Positions 1 to 7,576 of a stretch of DNA of 21,477 nt are shown here, piece after piece. The notes beneath the pieces are model-generated. The model was not told the origin of the DNA, did not search any database, and saw only the letters and a program-made list of their open reading frames with translations. The translations under genes and the position numbers were made by a program. How positions within the stretch are numbered: position 1 is the stretch's first letter; each line of letters begins with the position of its first letter. Source of the stretch: Clostridia bacterium (GTDB lineage Bacteria; Bacillota; Clostridia; Christensenellales; Aristaeellaceae); the NCBI GenBank assembly GCA_016297535.1, contig JAEDGL010000026.1:1-21477 (forward strand). The letters run 5' to 3'.

Positions 1-6
1 GCTTTT

Positions 7-1350
7 TCATCGTTTGTCTGCTCCATAGCGGCGTTCGTGCCGCGCTTTCAGCTTGGTCTCATGGCCCTGCTCGGTAGGATGGTAATACACCCGGTCTTCG
101 TAGCCCTGGGGGAGGTACGTCTGCCTGACAAAATGGCCGGGATAATCGTGCGGATATTTGTATTGCGGGGTTCGGCTGTGCGCCACGGCGTAGCTCTGAT
201 CGCGCAGGTAAACCGGCACGGCGGTAAACCGGCCGTCCCGCGCATCCGCCTCGGCAGCGGAAAGGGCCTGTACCACGCTGTTGCTCTTTTCGGCCAGGCA
301 TACGGCGATAATGGCCTGCGCAATCGGAATGCGCGCCTCCGGCATGCCCACAAACTCCAGCGCGGTAACGGCGGCCTGCGCCTGCAGCATGGCCGTGGGA
401 TCGGCCAGGCCTACGTCCTCGCTGGCGTGCACCACGATGCGGCGCACAATCAGTTTGGGATCCACGCCCGCGTAGAGCATGCGGCTAAACCACAAAAGCG
501 CCGCGTCCGGGTCGCTGCCCCGCAGGCTTTTGCAAAAGGCGGAAAGCATGTCGTAATACAGGTTTTCATCCAGCTTGAGCATGGGCTTTTGCACGCTTTC
601 CTGGGCGGTAAACAGCGTGATGGGCGTAAAGGGCTTTCCGGTTTCGGGGTCGGTTTCCTGCGCGGTGGTCAGCACCGCCAGCTCCAGCGCGCCCAGCGCC
701 GTGCGCACATCGCCCCCGGCGATGCGGGCGATATAGGCCAGCGCCCCTTCCTTGGGGCGGATATCCTCGCGCCCGTAGCCGCGGTCGGGATCCTTCAGCG
801 CCTGCTCCAGTGCGCGCAGCACATCGCTTTCGCTGAGGGGATGAAACTCAAACACCCGGCAGCGGCTGACAATGGCGGGCGTCATGCTCACCATGGGGTT
901 TTCGGTGGTGGAGCCGATCAGGCGGATCAGCCCCGACTCGATGGCAGGCAGGATGCTGTCCGACTGCGCCTTGTTCCAGCGGTGGCACTCGTCCAGCAGC
1001 AGGTAAGTGGCCTTGCCATACCGCGCGCGGCGTTCCTGCGCCTCCTTGAGCACCTTGCGCACATCCGCCACGCCGCTGGTAACGGCATTCAGCTTTTCAA
1101 AGGCGCTGCCCGTCATGCTGGCAATGATCGAGGCAAGGGTGGTCTTGCCGCACCCGGGCGGACCCCAGAAGATGCTGGACTGCATCCTGTCGGCCTCGAT
1201 GGCGCGCCTGAGCAGCCTTCCCCTGCCCAGAATATGCTCCTGCCCCAGAAACTCATCCAGCGTGCGCGGACGCATCCTTTCCGCCAGCGGCGGCCGGGCA
1301 GAGGGGCTGGGCTGGGCGCTCCAAAGCGTTTGCTGTTCAAAATCATTCAT
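7..1350 (-). CDS. rarA: Replication-associated recombination protein A (RarA/MgsA), AAA+ ATPase
   Basis: RarA is a AAA+ ATPase related to clamp-loader subunits. It acts at stalled or broken replication forks together with SSB. The 447-residue protein has the usual family length. Visible motifs are Walker A GPPGCGKT (about residues 63-70), a Walker B with the family signature DECHRWNKAQ (about 120-129; most relatives have DEIHRFNKAQ), sensor 1 GSTTENP (about 146-152), and SRCRVF (about 162-167) carrying the likely arginine finger. The C-terminal half matches the RarA tetramerisation region. The ATG is preceded by GGGAGG about 11 bases upstream. It is the last gene of a minus-strand operon, 23 bases after the phosphoglycerate-mutase-like gene. 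A DNA-repair ATPase behind an envelope-type gene looks like ordinary operon packing rather than a functional link. The family assignment is firm. Confidence 0.95.
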   Translation of the reverse strand: MNDFEQQTLWSAQPSPSARPPLAERMRPRTLDEFLGQEHILGRGRLLRRAIEADRMQSSIFWGPPGCGKTTLASIIASMTGSAFEKLNAVTSGVADVRKVLKEAQERRARYGKATYLLLDECHRWNKAQSDSILPAIESGLIRLIGSTTENPMVSMTPAIVSRCRVFEFHPLSESDVLRALEQALKDPDRGYGREDIRPKEGALAYIARIAGGDVRTALGALELAVLTTAQETDPETGKPFTPITLFTAQESVQKPMLKLDENLYYDMLSAFCKSLRGSDPDAALLWFSRMLYAGVDPKLIVRRIVVHASEDVGLADPTAMLQAQAAVTALEFVGMPEARIPIAQAIIAVCLAEKSNSVVQALSAAEADARDGRFTAVPVYLRDQSYAVAHSRTPQYKYPHDYPGHFVRQTYLPQGYEDRVYYHPTEQGHETKLKARHERRYGADKR

Positions 1351-1373
1351 CGGTACCGATTCCTCCCGGGAGG

Positions 1374-2654
1374 TCAGCGCTCAAACAATACTTTCATCAG
1401 CTCCGTGCCATCCATCAGCACCGGCTCGCAGGCGCTTTCCTCTTCGCTGAACTTGCGCAGAGGCGGCTCCCTGCCTTCATCCAGCGCCCTGCGCACGGTG
1501 CGGCTGTCAAAAACGGCATAGGGTACGGGCAGGCCGGTGCACCTGCGGGTGGTAAGAAGGGTGGGATGATCGCTGATAAGCATCAGACGGAAATCCTCGC
1601 CCCTTCCCATCAGCTGGTTGAGCAGCGGCATGACCACGCGGCACTCCACGTTCTGTACGGCCTCCAGCTTGCCGGCCAGATCGCCTGCGCGCGCCATCTG
1701 ATCGGGCGCATGCACATGCACGGCCACAAAATCGTCGCCGCTATCCAGCGCCTGAAGAGCCGCGGCCACCTTGCCCGCGTAATGGGTGTTCATCTCCCCC
1801 GTCGCGCCCTCCACCCGGGGCGCCTTGAGCCCCGTCAGGCAGGCGATGCCCCGCACCAGCGGCACGGCGCTGATGACGCTGCCATGATGGCCAAAGCTTT
1901 CCCGAAAATCCGGCAGGCGCACAGCGGCGGAGGCGCCCCACAGCCAAAGCATGTTGGCGGGGAGCAGGCCGTTTTGGACGCGGGCCCGGTTGATGGGATG
2001 GTTTTGGAGAATGTCGCGGCTGCTCATCATCAGCGCACGAATATCGCGGCACAACTTGCGCGCGGTGGGATCGGCGGTTTGGCGGGCCATGCAGGGCAAC
2101 CAGGGCAGGATGGGCTGCCCCGGCACGGTGTGCGGCCCGGTCAGCCTGACCGCGTCCAGCTCCTTCACGCCGCCGGTCATCACCGCGATCTGGCGAAAGG
2201 TGTCCGTTACGGTAATGGACAGGCCGGACTGCTTCAAAAGCGCGGCGAAATCCGGCTGGGCCAGAAGGTCGTTCATCAGGGCAACGGCCTCCCGGCCGTG
2301 GATGCCGCCGCCGTTGGGGCTGCCAATGACGGGCGCGCCGTTTTCATCCTCAGTCACAGAGCAAAGGTCGCAGTACAGGCTGACGGCCCCCTCCTGCAGG
2401 GAAACCCCCATTCCGGCGGCCTCCAGCGCGCTTCCGCCGGCACAAAAATCCTGCGGTGCGCAGCCAAAAATGCTGAGCATGGCGGCAGCGCCGTCCGCGG
2501 GCATGCAGTGGGGCACCGTGAGCGCCCGGCCCAGAAAGCAGCCTGCCACGCGATCAAACGAATTGAGCGCCAGCACCTCCATGGGGGTATGACCGGCCAG
2601 CTGGGGAAGCGGAGCGTCCGCCATACCACTGCCCACGACGAGTACGTATTTCAC
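1374..2654 (-). CDS. ApgM-type (cofactor-independent) phosphoglycerate mutase homolog, probably catalytically inactive
   Basis: The 426 residues align end to end with archaeal-type cofactor-independent phosphoglycerate mutases (alkaline phosphatase superfamily), including the bacterial branch once proposed to be homoserine kinases. Shared marks are GMAD near residues 10-13, LSIFG (60-64), the GSALEAAGMG stretch (74-83), HAPD (315-318), SDHPT (361-365) and PVPY (376-379). Key residues differ from the family as I recall it. The first metal Asp of the DGMAD motif is Ser9. The catalytic Ser of PPGSD is Gly55, followed by Ala56. The His of the APDEAGH motif is Arg322. The late His of the THT.DPVP motif is Cys372. 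Asp318, Asp362 and His363 remain. The frame is intact, so this looks like a maintained pseudoenzyme rather than a decaying gene. The start is GTG with AGAGG 9 bases upstream. It lies 18 bases after the secreted-protein gene and upstream of rarA. Confidence 0.8.
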   Translation of the reverse strand: MKYVLVVGSGMADAPLPQLAGHTPMEVLALNSFDRVAGCFLGRALTVPHCMPADGAAAMLSIFGCAPQDFCAGGSALEAAGMGVSLQEGAVSLYCDLCSVTEDENGAPVIGSPNGGGIHGREAVALMNDLLAQPDFAALLKQSGLSITVTDTFRQIAVMTGGVKELDAVRLTGPHTVPGQPILPWLPCMARQTADPTARKLCRDIRALMMSSRDILQNHPINRARVQNGLLPANMLWLWGASAAVRLPDFRESFGHHGSVISAVPLVRGIACLTGLKAPRVEGATGEMNTHYAGKVAAALQALDSGDDFVAVHVHAPDQMARAGDLAGKLEAVQNVECRVVMPLLNQLMGRGEDFRLMLISDHPTLLTTRRCTGLPVPYAVFDSRTVRRALDEGREPPLRKFSEEESACEPVLMDGTELMKVLFER

Positions 2655-2672
2655 GGAAAAAACCTCTTTTCA

Positions 2673-3473
2673 TCAGTTGCAGTAAATGATATCGTCCCGG
2701 AGGCGGTAGATGGTTGCGCCATATTTTTTGCGGCAAAACGCGTCCACGAACCAGTCGATCTCCTTGTTGGCGTCAAACTGCACGTAGCCGTAGCGGATGC
2801 CATTGCGCTTTTCGCCCTTCATGTTGCTGTCGCACCAGGTAACGGTATCCGTAACGGGATCGTAATCCTCGGTAAAAATCATGCTGTGCGCGCCGATGCC
2901 GTAGTAGTAGTTGGCCGCCATCTGAAAATAGTCCCCGCGCTGCGCCTGCTGGAGAAAGGCGCGCGCATCCTCGCGGTTTTCCTCCATGGTTTTGCCGGGA
3001 TCGTAGCGAAACTGCGCCGCGGCATAAAAGGGATTGCCCTCGCTGGCGGCAACGGGCTTCCACTCCATGCCGTAAACGTATTCCTTGCACTGGTCCTTGG
3101 GCAGATTATCCGGGATGACCAGCTTTACGTCCGGATACTCGGCCATGCGGTACTTGTCCGAATTCTGGCGAAAGAGATAGACGGTAAAATTTTTGCATAC
3201 ATAGATATCCCCGCTGTACTGGGCTCGCCGGGCGCGGCCGCCTGCCTCCTCGTACTTTTCTCTGGCAAGGCGGATGATATCCTCAATGAAGGCCGTCCGG
3301 GCGTTTTCATCCGCCGGGGGCTGCTCCGTTTCCTCTTCTTCCTCCGGCAGGGATTCAAAAATCTGCATGGAAACCTCCTCGCCATCCGAATCCGTAATGG
3401 TAATCACGGCTTCCGCCAGGGCGGACGGGCCCATCAGCACAAGAACCAGCAGCAGAATCATCAAACGTTTCAC
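2673..3473 (-). CDS. Secreted NlpC/P60- or CHAP-like cysteine peptidase/amidase candidate
   Basis: This is a 266-residue exported protein. I chose the GTG start at 3473 because GAGGAGG lies 8 bases upstream and it gives a clean signal peptide (VKRLMILLLVLVLMG, cleavage after ALAEA). An upstream ATG in the same frame would add a polar tail before the signal. An acidic linker (about residues 40-60) precedes the domain. The domain shows Cys93 in an aromatic context (YVCKNF), His196 in GIGAHSMIF, and Asp215/Asn217 after a beta-strand (WCDSN). That Cys...His...Asn/Asp order matches the NlpC/P60 superfamily, and RGDYFQMA looks like the strand before the His in CHAP domains. Such enzymes usually cut peptidoglycan peptides. 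The assignment rests on motif order only, so an uncharacterised secreted protein is the alternative. It is the first gene of the operon with the mutase-like gene and rarA. Confidence 0.6.
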   Translation of the reverse strand: MKRLMILLLVLVLMGPSALAEAVITITDSDGEEVSMQIFESLPEEEEETEQPPADENARTAFIEDIIRLAREKYEEAGGRARRAQYSGDIYVCKNFTVYLFRQNSDKYRMAEYPDVKLVIPDNLPKDQCKEYVYGMEWKPVAASEGNPFYAAAQFRYDPGKTMEENREDARAFLQQAQRGDYFQMAANYYYGIGAHSMIFTEDYDPVTDTVTWCDSNMKGEKRNGIRYGYVQFDANKEIDWFVDAFCRKKYGATIYRLRDDIIYCN

Positions 3474-3513
3474 CGGAAGCACCTCCTCAACAGCGCATGC
3501 GCCGTTCCGTTCC

Positions 3514-3542
3514 ATTGTACACAAAGCGGTCCAAAATGTAAA
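3514..3542 (-). promoter_or_regulatory. Sigma-A promoter of the cysteine-peptidase-like / mutase-like / rarA operon
   Basis: On the minus strand, TTTACA (3537-3542) and TACAAT (3514-3519, preceded by TG one base away) are 17 bases apart. The likely start site near 3507 leaves a leader of about 34 bases before the GTG at 3473. No equally good promoter is seen for the divergent M28 gene; TTGTAC (3515-3520) with TGTAAA (3537-3542) on the plus strand is a weak overlapping candidate. Confidence 0.7.
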
Positions 3543-3613
3543 CGGTTCAAAAGGAAAGCTTCTTCCACGCGGCGAATATGCACATAGGAAAAACAGGAAA
3601 CGGAGCTGGTTGC

Positions 3614-4618
3614 GTGAAGCTGCTGCGAAAACTGCCCCTTGTGCTTCTTGCGTTCCTATGCCTGCGGCCTGGTGCCCATGCGGAGCCTGCCGATGGTGTG
3701 GACATGGATTACTGGTATCGGCAACTGTGCGTATTGTCGCAGGAAATCGGCTGCCGCCCGGTTGGGTCGGATGGCGAGATGGAGGCGATGGCGTATCTGA
3801 GAAGCGAGTTTGCGGCTCTGGGCTTCAGCGAGGAGGATGATACGCTGAACCACTACGAGGTGCTCATCAGCCCGGAGGGCAATCTGGAGGCCATTCTGCC
3901 GGCCGGCGGCTGCGAGGAACCCGCAATTCTCATTGTCTGCGCGCATTACGACAGCACCGGGCCCTCGGAGGTGAACGGCGTTTTGTACGATGTGCCCGGC
4001 ACGCGCGACAACGCAAGCGGCGTAGCGGGCATGCTGACCCTTGCGCGCGCGTTTGCCGCACAGCCCGCCTTCCGTGATACTGAAATGCGCTTTCTGGCCT
4101 TTACCGCCGAGGAAACCGGGCACCAGGGCTCGCTTACCTATGTGGAGGGGCTTTCACCGCAGGAGCTGCAGCGTATTGTGGGCGTATTCAATCTGGATCT
4201 GCTTACGGTGGATGTTTGGCTTGGGGAGCATGTGTTCAGCGTGGATACCCTGGGCATGCGCACCGAAGACGGCTATGTAAGCGGCAGCGCGGACGCGCCC
4301 GCCGAGAACCGGGTGGTGCGCGCCATACGCCTGGCCATGGCCGAGCAGAACGCCTTTGACGCCTCACGCAACGGCGAAACCCATTGTGTGGCGCGCCATC
4401 TGGGCATGAGCGACCACGAATCCTTCCACGCCTTCGGTGTGGATGCGGCAAACATCGCCTTCCGCGGAAACGAGCAGGAGGGCGGCAGCTGGCATCCCTA
4501 CATGCATACTCCGGAGGATGATCTGGGCGATCTGGACCTGGTGCGCACGCATCAGGCGCTTGACATTGTTTACACCGCGCTCAGGCATCTGGCGGCCGAT
4601 CCCGCCTACGGCAAATGA
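3614..4618 (+). CDS. Secreted M28-family zinc peptidase
   Basis: This is a 334-residue exported metallopeptidase, probably an aminopeptidase or related exopeptidase acting outside the membrane. I chose the GTG at 3614 because GGAG lies 8 bases upstream and the protein then begins with a compact signal peptide (KLLRKLPLVLLAFLCL, cleavage after AHA). The ATG at 3578 has no ribosome binding site. The M28 metal set is complete: His111 and Asp113 in AHYDS, bridging Asp132 in RDNASG, catalytic Glu166 with ligand Glu167 in TAEETG, Asp195 in FNLDLL, and His298 in MHTPEDD. Substrate preference cannot be read from sequence. It is divergent from the secreted cysteine-peptidase-like gene, which also handles peptides outside the cell. 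A hairpin terminator follows 42 bases after the stop. Family confidence is high. Confidence 0.9.
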   Translation: MKLLRKLPLVLLAFLCLRPGAHAEPADGVDMDYWYRQLCVLSQEIGCRPVGSDGEMEAMAYLRSEFAALGFSEEDDTLNHYEVLISPEGNLEAILPAGGCEEPAILIVCAHYDSTGPSEVNGVLYDVPGTRDNASGVAGMLTLARAFAAQPAFRDTEMRFLAFTAEETGHQGSLTYVEGLSPQELQRIVGVFNLDLLTVDVWLGEHVFSVDTLGMRTEDGYVSGSADAPAENRVVRAIRLAMAEQNAFDASRNGETHCVARHLGMSDHESFHAFGVDAANIAFRGNEQEGGSWHPYMHTPEDDLGDLDLVRTHQALDIVYTALRHLAADPAYGK

Positions 4619-4649
4619 TTGGAGAACAATTTGAGTACGAAGGAACGCA

Positions 4650-4678
4650 TTGACACCCAAACGCCTGCGCCGTACAAT
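4650..4678 (+). promoter_or_regulatory. Near-consensus sigma-A promoter for the amidohydrolase gene
   Basis: TTGACA (4650-4655) and TACAAT (4673-4678) are separated by exactly 17 bases. The predicted start near 4685 gives a leader of about 35 bases ending in AGGAGG (4707-4712). The spacer and -10 element lie inside the left arm and loop of the upstream gene's terminator hairpin. Confidence 0.8.
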
Positions 4679-4694
4679 GGACGCAGGCGTTTTT
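4660..4694 (+). terminator. Rho-independent terminator of the M28 peptidase gene
   Basis: A 10-bp perfect stem (4660-4669 with 4682-4691), a 12-base loop, and a short T run at 4690-4694. The T run is interrupted by GGG, so the terminator may leak. It overlaps the promoter at 4650-4678. Confidence 0.6.
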
Positions 4695-4719
4695 GGGCGC
4701 CTCTGCAGGAGGTTTTTAC

Positions 4720-5517
4720 ATGAAGATCATCGACGTACATGCCCATGTATATCCCGATACCATCGCGCAGCGCGCGGCGGATTCCATCGGCGAATTTTAC
4801 GACATTCCCATGTGCCTGTCCGGCACGGTGCACGATCTGCTGGTGCACGGCAGGGCGGCGGGCATTTCGCAGTTTCTGGTATGCTCCGCCGCGGTTACGC
4901 CCAGCCGCGTGCGCTCGGTAAACGATTATCTGATTGGCGTTTCGCAAACCTACCCGGAGCCCTTTGTTACCTTTGGCACCATGCATGCCGGGTATGAGGA
5001 TGTGGAGGGCGAGCTGGACCGCATCAAGGCGGCGGGGCTGAAGGGCGTAAAGCTGCATCCGGATTTCCAGCATTTCTGCCTGGATGATGAAAAGGCCATC
5101 GCCATGTTTCGGGCGATGGCCGAGCGAAACCTGCCCGCGCTGATCCACACCGGCGACCAGCGCTACCCCTACAGCCAGCCCCGGCGCATGGCGCGCGTGC
5201 TGGACGCCGTGCCCCAGCTCAAGGCCATCTGCGCCCATCTGGGCGGATGGAGCGTGTGGACGGATGCCTGGCGCGAACTGGCCGGCCGTCCCGGCGTGTG
5301 GGTGGATACCTCCTCCAGCCTGTATGCCCTGTCGCCGGAAGAGGCGGCTGAGGTGATCCGTCATTACGGTGTGGATCGCGTGTTCTTTGGTACGGATTAT
5401 CCCATGTGGAAGCCGGACGAAGAGCTTCGCAAATTTATGCGCCTGCCGCTGACGGCTCAGGAGCAGGAAAAAATATTGCACCTGAACTTTGAAGCCTTTC
5501 TGGCGCAGCTGGACTAA
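4720..5517 (+). CDS. Amidohydrolase-family (amidohydrolase_2) TIM-barrel metal-dependent hydrolase or decarboxylase
   Basis: This is a 265-residue cytoplasmic protein with the complete motif order of the amidohydrolase-2 group: HAH at residues 7-9, KLHPDFQ with His113, LIHTGD with His143, CAHLGG with His173, and FGTDYP with Asp226. The group includes decarboxylases (ACMSD and gamma-resorcylate types) as well as hydrolases, so the substrate is open. The ATG at 4720 is fixed by AGGAGG 7 bases upstream; an earlier in-frame ATG would place that site inside the gene. It has its own strong promoter (4650-4678). It ends three bases from the stop of the convergent Cys-rich gene with no terminator between them, so transcripts from the two sides must overlap. 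No pathway partner lies nearby. Confidence 0.85.
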   Translation: MKIIDVHAHVYPDTIAQRAADSIGEFYDIPMCLSGTVHDLLVHGRAAGISQFLVCSAAVTPSRVRSVNDYLIGVSQTYPEPFVTFGTMHAGYEDVEGELDRIKAAGLKGVKLHPDFQHFCLDDEKAIAMFRAMAERNLPALIHTGDQRYPYSQPRRMARVLDAVPQLKAICAHLGGWSVWTDAWRELAGRPGVWVDTSSSLYALSPEEAAEVIRHYGVDRVFFGTDYPMWKPDEELRKFMRLPLTAQEQEKILHLNFEAFLAQLD

Positions 5518-5520
5518 CGC

Positions 5521-6207
5521 TTAGCGCTCGCAGCAGCCCCAATCGTTGTTCCAGATATTGCCGGCCTCCAGATAGTGGTGCTGGGTGCGCACGATGAAGT
5601 GACGGCGGTTTTGCAGGCTCAGATCCTCCGGCAGAATAAAGCGCACCGTTTCCACCTTCACATCCTGATTGCAGCGGCCGTTGTGCGCGGGCACGGTAAC
5701 GGCCTGGAAGCCGCGGGCGTATTCCACGCCGTTTTCATCCACCTCGGTAAGCGTAAGGCCCAGCGCGCTGCGGCGGCCCGGGCATACGTTGCGTAGCGTG
5801 GTGTTTACATCCAGCGTGCGGCCGACAAATTCATCCTGACGGCAGGAGCCGGTAACGCTGATTTCCTTGCAGCCATCGCAGGGCTCGTAATAAACGTGGG
5901 TTTCATCGCCCTGCTCGCAGCCGCAGGAATGCTTGCAGCGGTTGTGGCTGCGCTGGCAGCCGCCGTTGCAGGCAGCGCCGTTTTCATAGCTGCGCTCATA
6001 GTCGTTGTCCACATCGCAGCAGCGGCCCGTGGAGGCCGTTTCCTCGGCGTAGCAACCGTTGTCGCAGCCGCAGCGATTGCCATTCTCATAGCGGCTGCCG
6101 TTGTCATAGCTGCTGTCGTTATCGCAGCAGCTGCCATTTTCGCAGCCACAGCCGTTATCGCAGTCGCAGTTCCAGGCGGTATACGTTGTATTGTTTTTAT
6201 TTCCCAT
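5521..6207 (-). CDS. Cys-rich low-complexity protein of unknown function
   Basis: I do not recognise a named family. From the ATG at 6207 (GGGAGGG about 9 bases upstream) the protein has 228 residues and no signal peptide or membrane segment. Residues 1-100 are low complexity, built from irregular Cys/Asn/Asp/Gly units such as CDNGC, CENG and YDNG. CDGC (110-113) leads into a compact C-terminal half (about 125-215) that is rich in predicted beta-strand (TLDVNTTLRNVCPGRR, ALGLTLTEVD, GFQAVTVPAH, VRFILPED). From memory, similar C-terminal domains occur in uncharacterised clostridial proteins. More than 20 cysteines suggest metal binding, or disulphide cross-linking as in spore-coat-like proteins; both are inference. 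It is last in the trmO operon but also has a possible own promoter and an inverted repeat covering its ribosome binding site. Confidence 0.8.
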   Translation of the reverse strand: MGNKNNTTYTAWNCDCDNGCGCENGSCCDNDSSYDNGSRYENGNRCGCDNGCYAEETASTGRCCDVDNDYERSYENGAACNGGCQRSHNRCKHSCGCEQGDETHVYYEPCDGCKEISVTGSCRQDEFVGRTLDVNTTLRNVCPGRRSALGLTLTEVDENGVEYARGFQAVTVPAHNGRCNQDVKVETVRFILPEDLSLQNRRHFIVRTQHHYLEAGNIWNNDWGCCER

Positions 6208-6211
6208 ATCA

Positions 6212-6279
6212 AACACCCTCCCTATTCTGCTCACAGGGACGAAAAACGCCCTGCAGGATCAGTATATGGGGAGGGTGTT
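6212..6279 (-). repeat. 11-bp inverted repeat, one arm being the ribosome binding site of the Cys-rich gene
   Basis: AACACCCTCCC (6212-6222) and its exact complement GGGAGGGTGTT (6269-6279) are separated by 46 bases. Read on the minus strand, the downstream arm is the GGGAGGG that binds the ribosome for the gene starting at 6207. A read-through transcript from trmO could therefore hide the start site. A smaller hairpin (CAGGG...CCCTG, about 6234-6253) lies in the loop. Confidence 0.55.
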
Positions 6280-6290
6280 GTTTGGTTCAG
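6261..6290 (-). promoter_or_regulatory. Possible promoter of the Cys-rich gene
   Basis: On the minus strand, TATACT (6261-6266) lies 18 bases after CTGAAC (6285-6290). The -10 is good and the -35 is poor (three of six matches). Transcripts starting near 6254 would lack one arm of the inverted repeat at 6212-6279 and so escape ribosome-site masking. Confidence 0.35.
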
Positions 6291-6976
6291 TTTTTCACGA
6301 TTTCGTACACATGCAACACGCCGTTTTCCACGGTAAAGCGCACGTCAAACCCCGCAAAGGAGATGCCATAGCGCCGCCCGCCGCCGCGCTGGTAGCCGGG
6401 GCGGGGATCCTGCGCCAGCGTGTCCAGCAGCGCGCCGCGCTTTTCCTGCGGCAGGCTTTCCAGCAGCCGGGGCGGACAGTCCACCTCCACGGTATCCTCG
6501 CCGGGGCCAAGGGCAAAGCCGCCGCGCGCATCCGGGCGGCTGTCGGCATAGGGCAGATAGGGCTTGAGATCCAGAACCGGCGTCCCGTTTACCAGATCCG
6601 CGCCGCGCACCCAGATCACCGGCCCGTGCACGGGGTGGTTTTCCACCCGGTCGATGGTCACGCAGCTAAGACCGATGGGATTGGGCCGAAACGGCGAACG
6701 GGTGGCAAAAACGCCCATTCGCGTGTTGCCGCCCAGCCGGGGCGGACGCACCGTGGGCGACCAGTCCTCGCGCACAGCCTGGCTGAATTGCCAGATGAGC
6801 CACAGGTGGCTGAAGCCCTCCAGCCCGCGCAGCGCGTCGGGGTTGCGGTACTCGGGCTCAAACACCAGACAGGCCAGCGCGCTGTCCACCAGCCCGCTCT
6901 GACGCGGCACGCCGAACTTGGTATCATAATCGCTGTAAAGGTGCGCGATGATCTTCATTTCGCAGGTCTGTGCCAT
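6287..6976 (-). CDS. trmO: tRNA (adenine(37)-N6)-methyltransferase TrmO (YaeB/TsaA family)
   Basis: TrmO adds an N6-methyl group to threonylcarbamoyl-adenosine-37 of threonine tRNAs, using S-adenosylmethionine. The 229-residue protein carries the family marks: KFGVPRQSGLV (about residues 20-30), GFSHLWLIWQF (54-64), and the diagnostic GVFATRSPFRPNPIGLS (88-104). The C-terminal subdomain with LPYADS and DPRPGYQ is also present. The ATG at 6976 directly follows the stop codon of the upstream membrane-protein gene (TAA then ATG), so translation is probably coupled; an internal Met7 start has no ribosome site. It sits in an operon of envelope genes, apparently by packing rather than function. The assignment is firm; the exact tRNA target is inferred from the family. 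Confidence 0.95.
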   Translation of the reverse strand: MAQTCEMKIIAHLYSDYDTKFGVPRQSGLVDSALACLVFEPEYRNPDALRGLEGFSHLWLIWQFSQAVREDWSPTVRPPRLGGNTRMGVFATRSPFRPNPIGLSCVTIDRVENHPVHGPVIWVRGADLVNGTPVLDLKPYLPYADSRPDARGGFALGPGEDTVEVDCPPRLLESLPQEKRGALLDTLAQDPRPGYQRGGGRRYGISFAGFDVRFTVENGVLHVYEIVKN

Positions 6977-7522
6977 TTACTCGCCATCCTTCAACGCTTC
7001 CACCAGCGCGATGCTGCGAATGTGCCACTGCCCGTTTTCCTTGACCAGGATGGCCGTGTACCGGCCGCCCTGCCAGCGCGGCGGGCTTTCGTAGCTCTCG
7101 CCGTACAGCGCCCTGGCCGCCTCGGCATTTTTGGCATTTACGCGCCCGTCGATGCGGGGAATGGTTTCGGTAAAGGCCACGCGCGCGGTGCTGTCCCAGG
7201 GCCAGCACCACATCCAGGTCATTTTCAGGCGGTGGTCGATGCCGCGTACCGTGTAATAGCTGTACGGGCTTTTGCCGTCAATGGCCAGCTGCAGGTTTTC
7301 ATCGCGCTGCAGATAGCTGCCCTGAAAAAACTTGGTCAGCTCCGCGCTGCTTTCATTCATCATAATGACCTGCGCACGCTTGGCCATGCCGTCCTTGAGC
7401 ACAATATAGATGTTGGTTGCATTCATGGCGTAGTACACCGTAACCACGCACAGGCTGAACACGCACAGAATCAGCAGCAGCCTGCTGGCCAGATACCAGA
7501 TGAAACGGCGCATCTGCTTCAT
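6977..7522 (-). CDS. Small single-pass membrane protein, unknown function
   Basis: This is a 181-residue protein with a short basic N-terminus, one hydrophobic helix (about residues 8-32) and an extracytoplasmic domain. The last part (WQGGRYTAILVKENGQWHIRSIALVE, split here as WQGGRYTAILVKENG then QWHIRSIALVE) resembles the closing strands of NTF2-like/SnoaL folds, which is only a structural hint. A Trp-rich stretch (MTWMWCWPW, about 101-109) stands out. The start is well supported by AAAGGAGG six bases before the ATG. The gene follows the L,D-transpeptidase by 54 bases and abuts trmO. This order suggests a role at the cell wall beside the transpeptidase, which is inference from context. I know no characterised homolog. 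Confidence 0.75.
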   Translation of the reverse strand: MKQMRRFIWYLASRLLLILCVFSLCVVTVYYAMNATNIYIVLKDGMAKRAQVIMMNESSAELTKFFQGSYLQRDENLQLAIDGKSPYSYYTVRGIDHRLKMTWMWCWPWDSTARVAFTETIPRIDGRVNAKNAEAARALYGESYESPPRWQGGRYTAILVKENGQWHIRSIALVEALKDGE

Positions 7523-7576
7523 GCAAAGCCTCCTTTCGGGTGGAGAGAAAAGCCGGGCTTTGGCCGGAAAAGGGGA

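Noticed and set aside
1566..3587. Long plus-strand open frame opposite the mutase-like and secreted-protein genes
   Set aside because: It crosses a gene boundary and a promoter on the other strand and shows no domain.
7523..7576. Small AAAGC/GCTTT hairpin as a terminator after the L,D-transpeptidase
   Set aside because: The stem is only 5 bp with a 3-base loop and no real T run, and the genes on both sides read as one operon.
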